From: an uncultured Bacteroidales bacterium
GTDB lineage: Bacteria; Bacteroidota; Bacteroidia; Bacteroidales; UBA932
DNA length: 64,000 bases
Reading direction: 5' to 3'
Assembly: GCA_944322925.1 (NCBI GenBank)
Contig: CALUQM010000001.1
Location: forward strand, 1 to 64,000
Below, piece by piece: positions 17,099 through 26,570 of the stretch (positions are counted from its first letter, which is position 1; each line of letters opens with the position of its first letter). Position numbers and translations under genes: made by a program. Under the pieces are notes generated by a model, which worked only from the letters and a program-made list of their open reading frames with translations, had not been told where the DNA came from and did no database searches.

Positions 17099-19690
17099 AG
17101 TGATTTCCACGGGCTTCATCCCACGGCACGATGCCTTGACTTTCACCGTTCCCGGCTCTTCAGCAGGGCGGATGATGCAGAGGGCAAGTCCGTGGAAAGC
17201 CTTTACGCTGTGATTCAGGAATGATTCGTGGCTTGTGGGATCTCCGTTGTCCGTAGCGGCTATCATGGCAGGACCTTCCACCGAGAATTCTACAAGATTC
17301 GAAGCGTCAGGCACGAGTCTGCCTTTCCTGTCGGTGATCTTTACGGTGATGAAAACAAGGTCTTTCCCGTCCGCACGCATTTCTGTCCTGTCAGTGGACA
17401 ATTCCATCGCAGCTGCCTTGCCTGCAGTCTCTGTCGAATTTTCCGCCCAGAACTTTCCGTCCTTGTATGCAATGACCCGGACTTCCCCCGGTTCATAGAC
17501 CGCATCATCCCAGCGCAGGCGGTATTCGAATTTACCCTTGTGTTTCATTCCGAGAGATTTGCCGTTGACAAACAGTTCGGCGCTGTCGCCTGACGTATAG
17601 ACATGAACGGGAGTCACTTTCCCCTCGCGTCCGGGCCAGGTCCAGTGCGGAAGTATGTGCGCCACAGGCAGGTCGGGACGCCAGCGTGACTGATACAGGT
17701 AATATCTGTCCTTGGGAAAGCCTGCCAGATCCACAATCCCGAAATACGAACTCCTGGACGGTATCGTCATCTTTCCCAGTTCTTCGAGTTCGGCCTCGGC
17801 CCTTGCCCTGTCGTCAGGATCGCTGAAATTTCCAGTCAGCGTATAGTCGTCGTTGTAAGGGGTCGGTTCTCCAAGATAGTCGAAACCTGTCCATACGAAT
17901 TCTCCGGCGGCGGAAGGATTGCGGTCTATTCCTTCGAATTCGTCATCCGGCGGAGTGGACCATCCGGGAGCGTACCTGTCGTACGAACTCACTTGAAAGT
18001 CCGAACGTCCTTCGCTTTTGTCATCGACAAGAGGGAATACATAAAACCCCCGCGTGCTGATGCAGGAAGCCGTTTCAGATCCCATGAACGGCTGGAAGGG
18101 GCTGTTCAGTCTGAAACTTTCATAAAGCATCGGCTTGTAATTGAATCCGAAAATGTCTACGGTATGTCTGAACCCGTTGGACGCGGCGAGCCAGTAATTG
18201 CTCCCGAATGTCGTAGGCCGGGAGAGGTCTTCCCTGTGTGCAAGCAGGGTGAGTTCCTGAGCTGTCCCGTACAGTTCGGGATGCCACTGTTCTTCGGTTT
18301 CGTTCCCTATGCTCCATGCTATGACACAGGGGTGGTTCCGGTCCCTTCTTATCATGGCCGTCATGTCGGCTTCGGCCCATTCGTCGAAGAACAGGGCGTA
18401 TCCGTTGGGCTTTTTCGGGATCCTCCACGTGTCGGTAAATTCATCTATTACCATGAATCCCATCCGGTCGCACAGGTCGAGCAGCTCCGGAGCCGGAGGA
18501 TTGTGGGCCGTGCGTATGGCATTCGCTCCCATTTCCTTGAGAATGCGGAGCTGGCGTTCGATGGCCCTTGTATTGACTGCCGCTCCGAGAGCTCCGAGAT
18601 CATGGTGCATGCAGACACCCTGAAGCATCATGCGTTCTCCGTTCAGGAAGAAGCCTTCATGAGTGAACTCAGCTTTTCTTATGCCGAAACGGGTGGTGTA
18701 TCTTTCCGTAATCCTGCCGCCGGTCCGCACTGTCGTCACGGCAGCGTAAAGTGCCGGGTTTTCAGGACTCCAGAGACGGGGATTTTCTACAGTGAAGGTC
18801 TGTATGACAGTCTGCCCGTCATGCAGTTTCTCTATTCCGGTTTCCGCAGCCGCTATGGCTGTGCCTGAAATCCGGCAGGCGGAATCGAGGGCGAATATTT
18901 CCGTAGACACTTCTGCAGGCGGCTCCGCGCTGTCGCTGTTCCTCATGGCTATACGCAGATTGACGGAGGCCTTGTCTGCAGATACGTGCGGTGTCGTGAC
19001 GAATGTCCCCCAGTGTGCAATGCCCGAAGGCTCCGAAACGGTAAGCCAGACGTTTCTGTAGATTCCGCCGCCTGGATACCATCGGCTCGATTCCGGAGGA
19101 TTGTCCAGTCTTACGGCTATCGTATTTTCCCCCTGGACAAGGTAAGGGGTGATATCTACCCGATATGACGTGTATCCGTACGGCCAGCCTCCCGCAATAT
19201 GGCCGTTGCACCATACAGAAGAGCAGGACATCGCTCCGTCGAGTTCGAGAAATACCCGTTTGCCGGCCATGTCCGCATCCATCCGTATCGTTTTCCTGTA
19301 CCATGCCTGTCCCCACCAGGGAAGTTTTCCCGTTTCGCCCGGGTATTCCTGGCGGAACGGGCCCTCGATCCCCCAGTCATGGGGAAGATCGAGCGTCCGC
19401 CAGGACGAATCGTCGAACCCGGGTGAGGCGAAGGGCCCGCCGTCTGGTTCTCCGACCGGCCTGCCATGCCTTTTCTCCGGAGGAAACAGAGGGTCGGATG
19501 CCGGCAGGATCCAGGGCCTGATACTGTCGTAGCTGAGTCTCAGAGAGTCTTCTGCGGCATAATCCCCCTTGTGGAATTTCCAGTTTTCATTAAGGCAGAC
19601 CCGTCCGGAAGGCTGTGCCGCAGCCGTGAATGCGAAAAGCAGGCACAGCAGCGGCAGAGTCAGCCGCCCATTTGTTTTATCCGATTTCAT
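17081..19690 (-). CDS. GH2 beta-galactosidase-type glycoside hydrolase
   Basis: 869 residues. Signal peptide to about 25 (FAFTAAAQP). Sugar-binding domain with LNENWKFHKGD and LDLPHDWGIEGPF; immunoglobulin-like domain; TIM barrel with MLQGVCMHHDLGALG and GANAIRTAHNPPAPELLDLCD. Predicted acid/base is Glu464 (SIGNE) and predicted nucleophile Glu539 (MGSETAS). The C-terminus has a DUF4982-like domain and a final Ig-like domain. The overall order matches Bacteroidota exo-acting GH2 beta-galactosidases. Periplasmic by signal. Last gene of the leftward operon, 29 bp after the GH3 stop. Confidence 0.93.
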   Translation of the reverse strand: MKSDKTNGRLTLPLLCLLFAFTAAAQPSGRVCLNENWKFHKGDYAAEDSLRLSYDSIRPWILPASDPLFPPEKRHGRPVGEPDGGPFASPGFDDSSWRTLDLPHDWGIEGPFRQEYPGETGKLPWWGQAWYRKTIRMDADMAGKRVFLELDGAMSCSSVWCNGHIAGGWPYGYTSYRVDITPYLVQGENTIAVRLDNPPESSRWYPGGGIYRNVWLTVSEPSGIAHWGTFVTTPHVSADKASVNLRIAMRNSDSAEPPAEVSTEIFALDSACRISGTAIAAAETGIEKLHDGQTVIQTFTVENPRLWSPENPALYAAVTTVRTGGRITERYTTRFGIRKAEFTHEGFFLNGERMMLQGVCMHHDLGALGAAVNTRAIERQLRILKEMGANAIRTAHNPPAPELLDLCDRMGFMVIDEFTDTWRIPKKPNGYALFFDEWAEADMTAMIRRDRNHPCVIAWSIGNETEEQWHPELYGTAQELTLLAHREDLSRPTTFGSNYWLAASNGFRHTVDIFGFNYKPMLYESFRLNSPFQPFMGSETASCISTRGFYVFPLVDDKSEGRSDFQVSSYDRYAPGWSTPPDDEFEGIDRNPSAAGEFVWTGFDYLGEPTPYNDDYTLTGNFSDPDDRARAEAELEELGKMTIPSRSSYFGIVDLAGFPKDRYYLYQSRWRPDLPVAHILPHWTWPGREGKVTPVHVYTSGDSAELFVNGKSLGMKHKGKFEYRLRWDDAVYEPGEVRVIAYKDGKFWAENSTETAGKAAAMELSTDRTEMRADGKDLVFITVKITDRKGRLVPDASNLVEFSVEGPAMIAATDNGDPTSHESFLNHSVKAFHGLALCIIRPAEEPGTVKVKASCRGMKPVEITLSSCR

Positions 19691-19699
19691 GTGGTTGGA

Positions 19700-19731
19700 T
19701 TATTTTACCGTGGACCGGGTTATTTTACCGT
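19700..19731. repeat. Short direct repeat at the GH3/GH2 junction
   Basis: TTATTTTACCGT occurs at 19700-19711 and again at 19720-19731. The second copy is the end of the GH3 coding sequence (TVK-stop read leftward); the first lies in the 29-bp gap. It looks like a small 20-bp-period duplication of the gene end, with no known function. Confidence 0.55.
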
Positions 19732-22191
19732 AAGCCGGCCTTCCAGCCTGATATCGGCGGAAGATGAACCCACGAAGATATTGAAGTCTCCCGGATTTAC
19801 CGTAAAGTCATGCAGCATGTAGTCATAATGACGGAACGCTTCATCGTCCAGTACGATTTCAACTCTCTGCGTCTGTCCTTTCTTCAGGAAGACCTTTTCG
19901 TACCCTTTCAGTTCCTTTGCCGGACGCACGACAACCGGATTGACGGCGCCGACATACAGTTGTGCCACCTCGGCGGCATCATAACGTCCGGAATTGGTCA
20001 CGTCGAACGATACGGAAAACTCTCCGTTCCCGAGATCCTTTATTTCGAGGTTCCCGTAGTCGAAGGAAGAATATGAAAGTCCGAAACCGAACGGAAACAG
20101 CGGCTGTATCCCGCTGCGTTCGTAGCCGCGGTATCCGACAAATATGCCTTCATTGTATTCTACGCGTCTGTATGGATTGTCCGGCTTTACCTGTTCCGTG
20201 TTCGGGTGGTAGTTTTCGAATGTAGGATTGTCTTCAGGGCGCTTTTCGATGGTAAAAGGAAGTTTCCCGCTCGGGGATATCTTCCCGGTGATGATTTCAG
20301 CGACGGCATCGCCCCCTTCCTGGCCCTGATACCAGGCCATCAGCACACCTGCGGTACGGTCTATCCACGGGGCCATTTCCACTCCGCCTCCGGAATTGAT
20401 TACGACTATGGCCTTGTCTGTATGTTTCAGTACAGTTTCCAGACAGAGAAGATGACCTTCGGGCAGGGAGAACGGCCTGTCCCAGCTTTCCGATTCAAGG
20501 TACCAGTCGTATCCGAGGCAGACGACCACCGCATCTGCTTCGCGTACTGCATCTATGAATTCGGGATCGTTCAGATAGTCGGCATAGCGGAACATCGTTT
20601 CCTGATTCGAACCGCCGTCGAAGTGTTCGTATGTGAGCCTGTAGGTCTGTCCTCCCTTGAATTCCATGTAACCCTCCTTCTGGCGGAAAGGATGTCCGTA
20701 CCATTGTTCTATAAGTTCCCTGCCGTCTACAGTGACGCGGTATCCGTCGTCTCCTCCTGCTGAAAAGTAAAGTACGGCATCTTTTTCAGGCTTGAAATAA
20801 AAGGTGTAACGGTCGGAATAATTGTCCGTATTCACGATCCCCGGCACCGGAGAGTCCCAGCCTTCATATCCGATTTCATGGACGACGGCAGTGTGCGCGG
20901 GTTCCCCTTCAAGATTCGTGTTGTTGAAATATTCGGCCGTGGCTCCGCGTACCGTGCACGAGGAATCGGCGAAGAAGATATCGAGGTCCGTTTTCCACAG
21001 ATCCGGAGTATATCCGAAATCGAGCCTGCGTCCGAGATTCTTCTTGAATCCGTCGGCAATGCTGCTGCTGACGAACGGGAATACTTCGCCGCTGCCGCCG
21101 CCCTTGGCTACAAGTTCGGAATTCGGTCCGCAGACAACGATTTTTCCCCTTGTTACGGGCAGCAGGTTGTCCCGGTTTCTGAGCAGGACGGCACCGCCCC
21201 TTTCGACATCGAGGGCAACCTGTTCGGAATATGGATTCCTTTCACTGAAACTTTCATCTTTCTGCGGCCGGTCGAAAAAGCCGAATGCAAGCAGAGTCTG
21301 CAGGACATGCTGCACTTTCAGGTCTATGACGCGCTCGTCGATGACTCCGTTCCCTATGAGTTCTTTCATTTTCTGCGGATCGAGAAGCCATCCTTTCGGC
21401 ATTTCTATATCCAGACCGTTGTACACTCCGTTGATCAGCGTATATGTAGCTTCCCAGTCGGATGTGACAATACCCTTGAACCCCCAGCGGTCGCGCAGCA
21501 CATCGATGTTCAGGTAGCTGTTTTCCGTTCCGTGCCTTCCGTTCACCAGCCCGTAGCAGTCCATTATCATTCCGACATTTGCCTGGCGGACACCTTTTTC
21601 GAACGCAGGAAGATATATCTCGTTGAGAGTCCTTTCGTCTATGTCTGCTGATACGTGATGGCGGTCATATTCCTGGTTGTTGGCGGCAAAGTGTTTCATG
21701 CAGGCCATTACTCCCATGCCCTGCATGCCTTCGATGTAGGCAGCTGCCGTCTCGCCGGCAAGGTATGGATCTTCCCCGTAGTATTCGAAGTTGCGGCCGC
21801 ATACGGGGGAGCGGTATATGTTCACTCCGGGGCCCATCATCACATGGATGCCGCGCGCCCGGGCATCCTGTCCTATGCCTTTTCCGGTCTTGCCGGCCAG
21901 GGTCCTGTCCCATGTGGCTGCCAGGGCCATACCGCTCGGGAACAGGGTGCTGTGGGAGTCTATCCTGATTCCCTGAGGTCCGTCTGCGAACCAGATTTCC
22001 GGAATGCCGAGGCGGGGAATCGCCCTTAGATAGAAGGAGTTGTATCCTCCGATGTATTCGAGTTTCTCATCGAGAGTCATCCGCCCCACCAGTTCGCGGG
22101 CTCTGGCTTCGTGTTCCTGTGTCACGATCTGGGCGTTTGCGGCAGCCGTCAAGGAGGTCATGACGGCTGCAATCAGAAATGCTTTTCTCAT
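19720..22191 (-). CDS. GH3 beta-glycosidase with PA14 domain (first copy)
   Basis: 823 residues. Signal peptide MRKAFLIAAVMTSLTAAANA. GH3 N-terminal barrel with RLGIPEIWFADGPQGIR, the KHFAANNQEYDRH motif and nucleophile Asp245 in VTSDWEATYT. A PA14 domain (about 390-540) is inserted in the C-terminal (alpha/beta) sandwich, which carries GGGSGEVFPF and later VVINSGGGVEMAPW. A fibronectin III-like end follows (FPFGFGLSYSSFDY). Such GH3s are usually exo-beta-glucosidases; PA14 insertions are thought to shape substrate length preference. Periplasmic. It is a clear paralogue of the next gene upstream in the operon. Confidence 0.94.
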   Translation of the reverse strand: MRKAFLIAAVMTSLTAAANAQIVTQEHEARARELVGRMTLDEKLEYIGGYNSFYLRAIPRLGIPEIWFADGPQGIRIDSHSTLFPSGMALAATWDRTLAGKTGKGIGQDARARGIHVMMGPGVNIYRSPVCGRNFEYYGEDPYLAGETAAAYIEGMQGMGVMACMKHFAANNQEYDRHHVSADIDERTLNEIYLPAFEKGVRQANVGMIMDCYGLVNGRHGTENSYLNIDVLRDRWGFKGIVTSDWEATYTLINGVYNGLDIEMPKGWLLDPQKMKELIGNGVIDERVIDLKVQHVLQTLLAFGFFDRPQKDESFSERNPYSEQVALDVERGGAVLLRNRDNLLPVTRGKIVVCGPNSELVAKGGGSGEVFPFVSSSIADGFKKNLGRRLDFGYTPDLWKTDLDIFFADSSCTVRGATAEYFNNTNLEGEPAHTAVVHEIGYEGWDSPVPGIVNTDNYSDRYTFYFKPEKDAVLYFSAGGDDGYRVTVDGRELIEQWYGHPFRQKEGYMEFKGGQTYRLTYEHFDGGSNQETMFRYADYLNDPEFIDAVREADAVVVCLGYDWYLESESWDRPFSLPEGHLLCLETVLKHTDKAIVVINSGGGVEMAPWIDRTAGVLMAWYQGQEGGDAVAEIITGKISPSGKLPFTIEKRPEDNPTFENYHPNTEQVKPDNPYRRVEYNEGIFVGYRGYERSGIQPLFPFGFGLSYSSFDYGNLEIKDLGNGEFSVSFDVTNSGRYDAAEVAQLYVGAVNPVVVRPAKELKGYEKVFLKKGQTQRVEIVLDDEAFRHYDYMLHDFTVNPGDFNIFVGSSSADIRLEGRLTVK

Positions 22192-22210
22192 TTGTCAGAT
22201 ATTTGTTGTT

Positions 22211-24706
22211 TCATTCAGTTACCGTTATCTTTCCTTTCAACCGGATGTCGCGGGATGATGACCCTACGAATATTCCGAACTCTCCCGGTTCGACGCAGAA
22301 GTCGTGCATTACAGGGTCATAAAAACGGAAGGCTTCCTCGTCGAGCCTTATTTCGACACGGCGGGTCTCTCCTTTTTTCAGAAAGACCTTTTCATATCCT
22401 TTCAGCTCTTTGACCGGTCTCGGAACCCTCGATTCGATGTCCTGTACGTAGATCTGAGCCACTTCAGCGGCATCGTACCGGCCAGTATTCGTGATATCGA
22501 ACGATACGGTGTACTGTCTGCCGTCTTCTTTCCTTATTTCAAGGTTGCCGTAGCTGAATGTCGAATAGGACAGTCCGTAGCCGAATTCAAAGAGAGGCTC
22601 CGTATTGTTCCTGTCGAACCCGCGATAGCCGACGAAGATGCCTTCATTGTAGGCCACGCGCTTGTATGGAGTGTTGAACATGCTCATGTCCACATTCGTA
22701 TAATAATTGCCCCATGTAGGGTTGTCCTCGAGTTTCTTTTCCATTGTGAACGGCAGTTTCCCGCTCGGGGAGATCTTGCCTGTGATGATTTCGGCAATGG
22801 CCCGGCCACCTTCCTGTCCCGGATACCATGCCATGACTACCGCCCTTACCTTGTCGAGCCACGGCATCATGTCCACGCCTCCTCCTGCATTCAGTACGGC
22901 GATTATGTTGCCGTTATGCTTCAGCAGGGCATCCAGCAGATCGGTCTGGCCTTCAGGCAGGCAGAACGTCCTGTCGCCGCCTTCATGCTCGGTGACAGAG
23001 TCGAAGCCTATGCACGCGATCACGGCGTCCGCCTTGCGGAGCGCTTCCGCGAATGCCGGATCATTGAAGTGGTCGGCGTAGCGGAACATCACGCGCGAGA
23101 CAGAGAAGTCGTCTGTATGTTCGTATGTGAACTTGTAGACACGTCCTGCTTCGAAGCGGCGGAAAATATCCTTGGACCTGTAGGCCTTGTTTTCCCAGTC
23201 GTCTATGACTGTCTCTCCGTCTATCAGAAGCCGGTAGCCGTCATCGCCTCCTGCGGAAAGATAAAGATAAGATTCGGTTTCTGGCCTGTAATAGAAGGTG
23301 TACCGGTCGGAATAATCGTCAGCTACGGTTCCCGGGACGGGCGAAGCCTGATATTCGCCGTCGATTGCCGTTACTGTCGTCGTATATGCCGGCTCTCCGG
23401 AAAGATCCTTGGAGTTGAAATATTCGACCGCGGCTCCGGGTACGGTACATTCCGGGTCAGCATAGAATATCGAAAGATCCGATTTCCATTCCGACGTGTC
23501 GTAAAGCGGGCGGTATTTCTTCCCCATGCCGCGCATGCCTTCAGCGACGGAACAGCTTTCGAATGGATATACTACACCGCTGCCTCCTCCGGTCACTATC
23601 GTGTTTGCATTTGGACCGCAGACTACGACCTTGCCTCTGGCCAGAGGGAGAATCCCGTCATTCTTCAGCAGTACTGTGCCTTCCCTGGCAACTTCGAGTG
23701 CTACGCTGTCCGAATAAGGATTCCGTTCGCCTATGCTTTCATCTTTCTGCGGCCGGTCGAAAAATCCGAATGCTATCAAAGTCTGCAGTATGTGGCAGAC
23801 TTTCTGATCGATAAGGGATTCGCCTATAACTCCGTTTTCTATCAGAGGCATGATCTTCGCCCGGTTCATCATTCCGCCTCCCGGCATTTCGATATCGAGC
23901 CCGTTGAATACCGGACCGAGCGTAGAGTATGTTCCGCCCCAGTCCGACATGAGAATTCCCTTGAAGTTCCATTTTTTGCGCAGCACATCGATATTCAGAT
24001 AGCCGTATTCGGAAGAATGCACGCTGTTTATCAGGTGGTAGCCGTTCATGACGGCACCCATGCCGGCTTCACGGATGGCCTTTTCGAATGCGGGCAGGTA
24101 TATCTCATGCAGGGTGCGTTCGTCGACATCGGACGAGACGTTGTAGCGGTCCCATTCCTGATTGTTGGCTGCGAAATGCTTTGCACAGGCCATAACTCCC
24201 TGGCTCTGTATGCCTTTTACCATACTTGCCGCAGTCTCTCCGGCAAGGAAGGGGTCTTCTCCGTAGTATTCGAAGTTGCGCCCGCAAAGAGGGGAGCGGT
24301 ATATGTTCACTCCGGGACCGAGCAGGATGTGGACGCCTCGGGCGCGTGCATCCTGGCCGATGCCTGTTCCCATTTTCATGACCATATCCCTGTTCCATGT
24401 CGCTGCTGCCGCCATTCCGCAGGGATACAGGGTGCTTTTCTTGTCGCGGCCGATGAGTTGTGCGCTGAAGTCGTTGCGTACGCCCTGAGGACCGTCCGCC
24501 ATACGGATTTCCGGAATTCCGAGGCGGTCTACGGCGCGGATGAAGAAGGTATTGTAGCCTCCGATATAGTCGATTTTTTCCTCGAGGGTCATCTGCTCTA
24601 CCAGAGCGCGGGCCCGTGCTTCGTGTTCCGGAGTGACCGGCTGGGCCAGGGTATGAGTCGCGGCGAACATGGCCGCACTCAGAATGAATACGGTTCTTTT
24701 TAGCAT
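22211..24706 (-). CDS. GH3 beta-glycosidase with PA14 domain (second copy)
   Basis: 831 residues, signal peptide ending near TLAQP. Same architecture as its neighbour: RLGIPEIRMADGPQGVR, AKHFAANNQEWDRY, nucleophile Asp255 in LMSDWGGTYS, PA14 insertion (about 395-545), GGGSGVVYPF, and an FnIII-like end (FEFGYGLSYSTFSY). The nucleophile flanks differ between copies (DWGG here, DWEA in the other), so specificity may differ. The 19-bp gap to the next gene supports co-transcription. The pair most likely arose by tandem duplication and then diverged. Confidence 0.94.
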   Translation of the reverse strand: MLKRTVFILSAAMFAATHTLAQPVTPEHEARARALVEQMTLEEKIDYIGGYNTFFIRAVDRLGIPEIRMADGPQGVRNDFSAQLIGRDKKSTLYPCGMAAAATWNRDMVMKMGTGIGQDARARGVHILLGPGVNIYRSPLCGRNFEYYGEDPFLAGETAASMVKGIQSQGVMACAKHFAANNQEWDRYNVSSDVDERTLHEIYLPAFEKAIREAGMGAVMNGYHLINSVHSSEYGYLNIDVLRKKWNFKGILMSDWGGTYSTLGPVFNGLDIEMPGGGMMNRAKIMPLIENGVIGESLIDQKVCHILQTLIAFGFFDRPQKDESIGERNPYSDSVALEVAREGTVLLKNDGILPLARGKVVVCGPNANTIVTGGGSGVVYPFESCSVAEGMRGMGKKYRPLYDTSEWKSDLSIFYADPECTVPGAAVEYFNSKDLSGEPAYTTTVTAIDGEYQASPVPGTVADDYSDRYTFYYRPETESYLYLSAGGDDGYRLLIDGETVIDDWENKAYRSKDIFRRFEAGRVYKFTYEHTDDFSVSRVMFRYADHFNDPAFAEALRKADAVIACIGFDSVTEHEGGDRTFCLPEGQTDLLDALLKHNGNIIAVLNAGGGVDMMPWLDKVRAVVMAWYPGQEGGRAIAEIITGKISPSGKLPFTMEKKLEDNPTWGNYYTNVDMSMFNTPYKRVAYNEGIFVGYRGFDRNNTEPLFEFGYGLSYSTFSYGNLEIRKEDGRQYTVSFDITNTGRYDAAEVAQIYVQDIESRVPRPVKELKGYEKVFLKKGETRRVEIRLDEEAFRFYDPVMHDFCVEPGEFGIFVGSSSRDIRLKGKITVTE

Positions 24707-24733
24707 TATGTGTTGATTTTTAATTGATTGGAC

Positions 24734-26554
24734 TTAGAAATCCTTGAGGGCTCCGATTACCGCCCGATTGGCTTCACGGACACGGTCGGCATCCATTTTC
24801 ACTACGGCCCGGTCATAGGTCATAAGTCCGTTCACCTCGATTTCTACATCTGTCGTCTGGGTGTAGATGGCGCCGGAGACTCCGGCTATGACGAGCTGTC
24901 TCAGAAGTTCGGCATAATGGACATATTCGTCTGTGGCTTCTTCCGGTGTCCTGTACTGTACATAGCCCCAGTTGCGGTCCGGCTGCCACAGGTGTCCTTC
25001 CAGGGCAAGACCTATCCCGCCGAATTCCCCGATAATCAGAGGCCGGCTGTTGTCGGTCGTATGTATGCGCGGATGAGGGTAGGCGTGAATGTCGAAAACA
25101 TCTCCGGCTCCCTGATAGTGATTGCCTCCGCTCGCCGCATTTACGAGACGCGACGGATCGTACCCTTTGGTCCAGGCGGCGATTTCCGGTGTCTTGAATT
25201 GGCCCCATGCTTCATTGAACGGAATCCACATCACGATGCTCGGATAGCAGCGGAGTTGGTCTATTATCCCTTTCCATTCCTGGCGCCAGACTGTTTCGGA
25301 TGCCGCGCTTCGGATTGCTTCCTTTCCGTCGAACCAGCGGTCCGGTATCCATTGCGGATTCTCCCCTCCGCTCGGCATGTCCTGCCATACGAGCATTCCT
25401 ATCCTGTCGCAATGGGCATACCAGCGGGCTGGTTCTACCTTGATATGCTTGCGTATCGTATTGAATCCGAGTTCCTTGGACTTGATAATGTCGTAAGACA
25501 GGGCTTCGTCTGACGGGGCTGTATAGAGTCCGTCCGGCCACCATCCCTGATCGAGCAGGCCGAGCTGGACATAATCCTTGTTGTTGAGCTGCATCCTCAT
25601 GGCATCTCCGACAGTGCGCTTTACCGATATCTTGCGCATTGCCGCGTAGCTCTCCACCTTGTCCAGAATGCGTCCTTTGCGGGACAGCGTCACTTCAAGA
25701 TCATAAAGGAAAGGATCTTCCGGAGACCACAGCCTCATGTCGGGCACAGGTATCACTGCCTGCTGTCCGGCGGCGCAGCGCGAGACGGCTACGGTTTTGC
25801 TCCCGTCAGTAAGTTTTATTTCCACGATATCCCCTTCTTCTGCGCCTTCGGTCACAGGGACTACCGTCAGCCGTGCGGCGTCGATGTCAGGTACCGTATG
25901 GAGGCTGCCTATGCGCGAATCCCCTACAGGTTCGAGCCATACAGTCTGCCAGATGCCTGTCACCGGAGTATACCAGATTCCTTCGGGCCTGGTTTTCTGC
26001 TTCCCGCGTGGCTGGCAGCCTTCGTCCGTCGGATCCCATACTCTGACTGTAAGCACCTGGTCTCCCCTGGTAAGGTATGGAGTCAGATCAATTTGGAAGG
26101 CGGTGTATCCTCCGGAGTGGGAGGCTATTTTCACATTGTTGAGATATATGTCTGCCATATAGTCCACTGCTCCGAAGTGCAGCAGAATTCTGTCCCCTTT
26201 CCATGAGGCCGGAACCGTGAATGTCCTTCTGTACCAGAGAGCGTTTTCCGCCCCTACTTCACGCTGTACTCCGGACAGGGCTGATTCTACGGGAAAAGGT
26301 ACCAGTATCTTTCCGTCGAACATGTCCGGTGCGGCTTCCGATACCGGCCGGATGGCATAGTCCCACAGTCCGTTGAGGTTCTGCCAGCGGTCGCGGACCA
26401 TGGCCGGTCTCGGATATTCCGGGAGGGGGCATGACGGATCTGTCCCGGCAGCCCATTTTGTCATTATCCTGTTGCCTGCGGGTTCCCATGCCAGGGTTTC
26501 GGATGTCAGGGACAACAGTATGGCCAGTGCGGTAAGGAAAAGATTTTTCTTCAT
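24734..26554 (-). CDS. GH2-family glycoside hydrolase, short form
   Basis: 606 residues, signal peptide MKKNLFLTALAILLSLTSETLA. N-terminal jelly-roll (RDRWQNLNGLWDYAI, WYRRTFTVPASWKGDRILLHFGAVDYMADIYLNN), one Ig-like domain, then a barrel with ELGFNTIRKHIKVEPARWYAHCD. Predicted acid/base is Glu448 (PFNEAWG) and predicted nucleophile Glu510 (IIGEFGG). It lacks the C-terminal domains of the 869-residue GH2 in the same operon. This short group is often annotated only as glycoside hydrolase family 2; specificity is unknown. Follows the FecR gene by 16 bp and precedes the two GH3 genes. Confidence 0.9.
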   Translation of the reverse strand: MKKNLFLTALAILLSLTSETLAWEPAGNRIMTKWAAGTDPSCPLPEYPRPAMVRDRWQNLNGLWDYAIRPVSEAAPDMFDGKILVPFPVESALSGVQREVGAENALWYRRTFTVPASWKGDRILLHFGAVDYMADIYLNNVKIASHSGGYTAFQIDLTPYLTRGDQVLTVRVWDPTDEGCQPRGKQKTRPEGIWYTPVTGIWQTVWLEPVGDSRIGSLHTVPDIDAARLTVVPVTEGAEEGDIVEIKLTDGSKTVAVSRCAAGQQAVIPVPDMRLWSPEDPFLYDLEVTLSRKGRILDKVESYAAMRKISVKRTVGDAMRMQLNNKDYVQLGLLDQGWWPDGLYTAPSDEALSYDIIKSKELGFNTIRKHIKVEPARWYAHCDRIGMLVWQDMPSGGENPQWIPDRWFDGKEAIRSAASETVWRQEWKGIIDQLRCYPSIVMWIPFNEAWGQFKTPEIAAWTKGYDPSRLVNAASGGNHYQGAGDVFDIHAYPHPRIHTTDNSRPLIIGEFGGIGLALEGHLWQPDRNWGYVQYRTPEEATDEYVHYAELLRQLVIAGVSGAIYTQTTDVEIEVNGLMTYDRAVVKMDADRVREANRAVIGALKDF

Positions 26555-26570
26555 TTCGTGTTATTTGCGG

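Noticed and set aside
22304..24703. A 799-codon open frame on the forward strand, opposite the second GH3 gene
   Set aside because: The reverse strand encodes a textbook GH3 enzyme over the same bases. The forward frame has no recognisable domain and stays open because of codon bias in the true gene.
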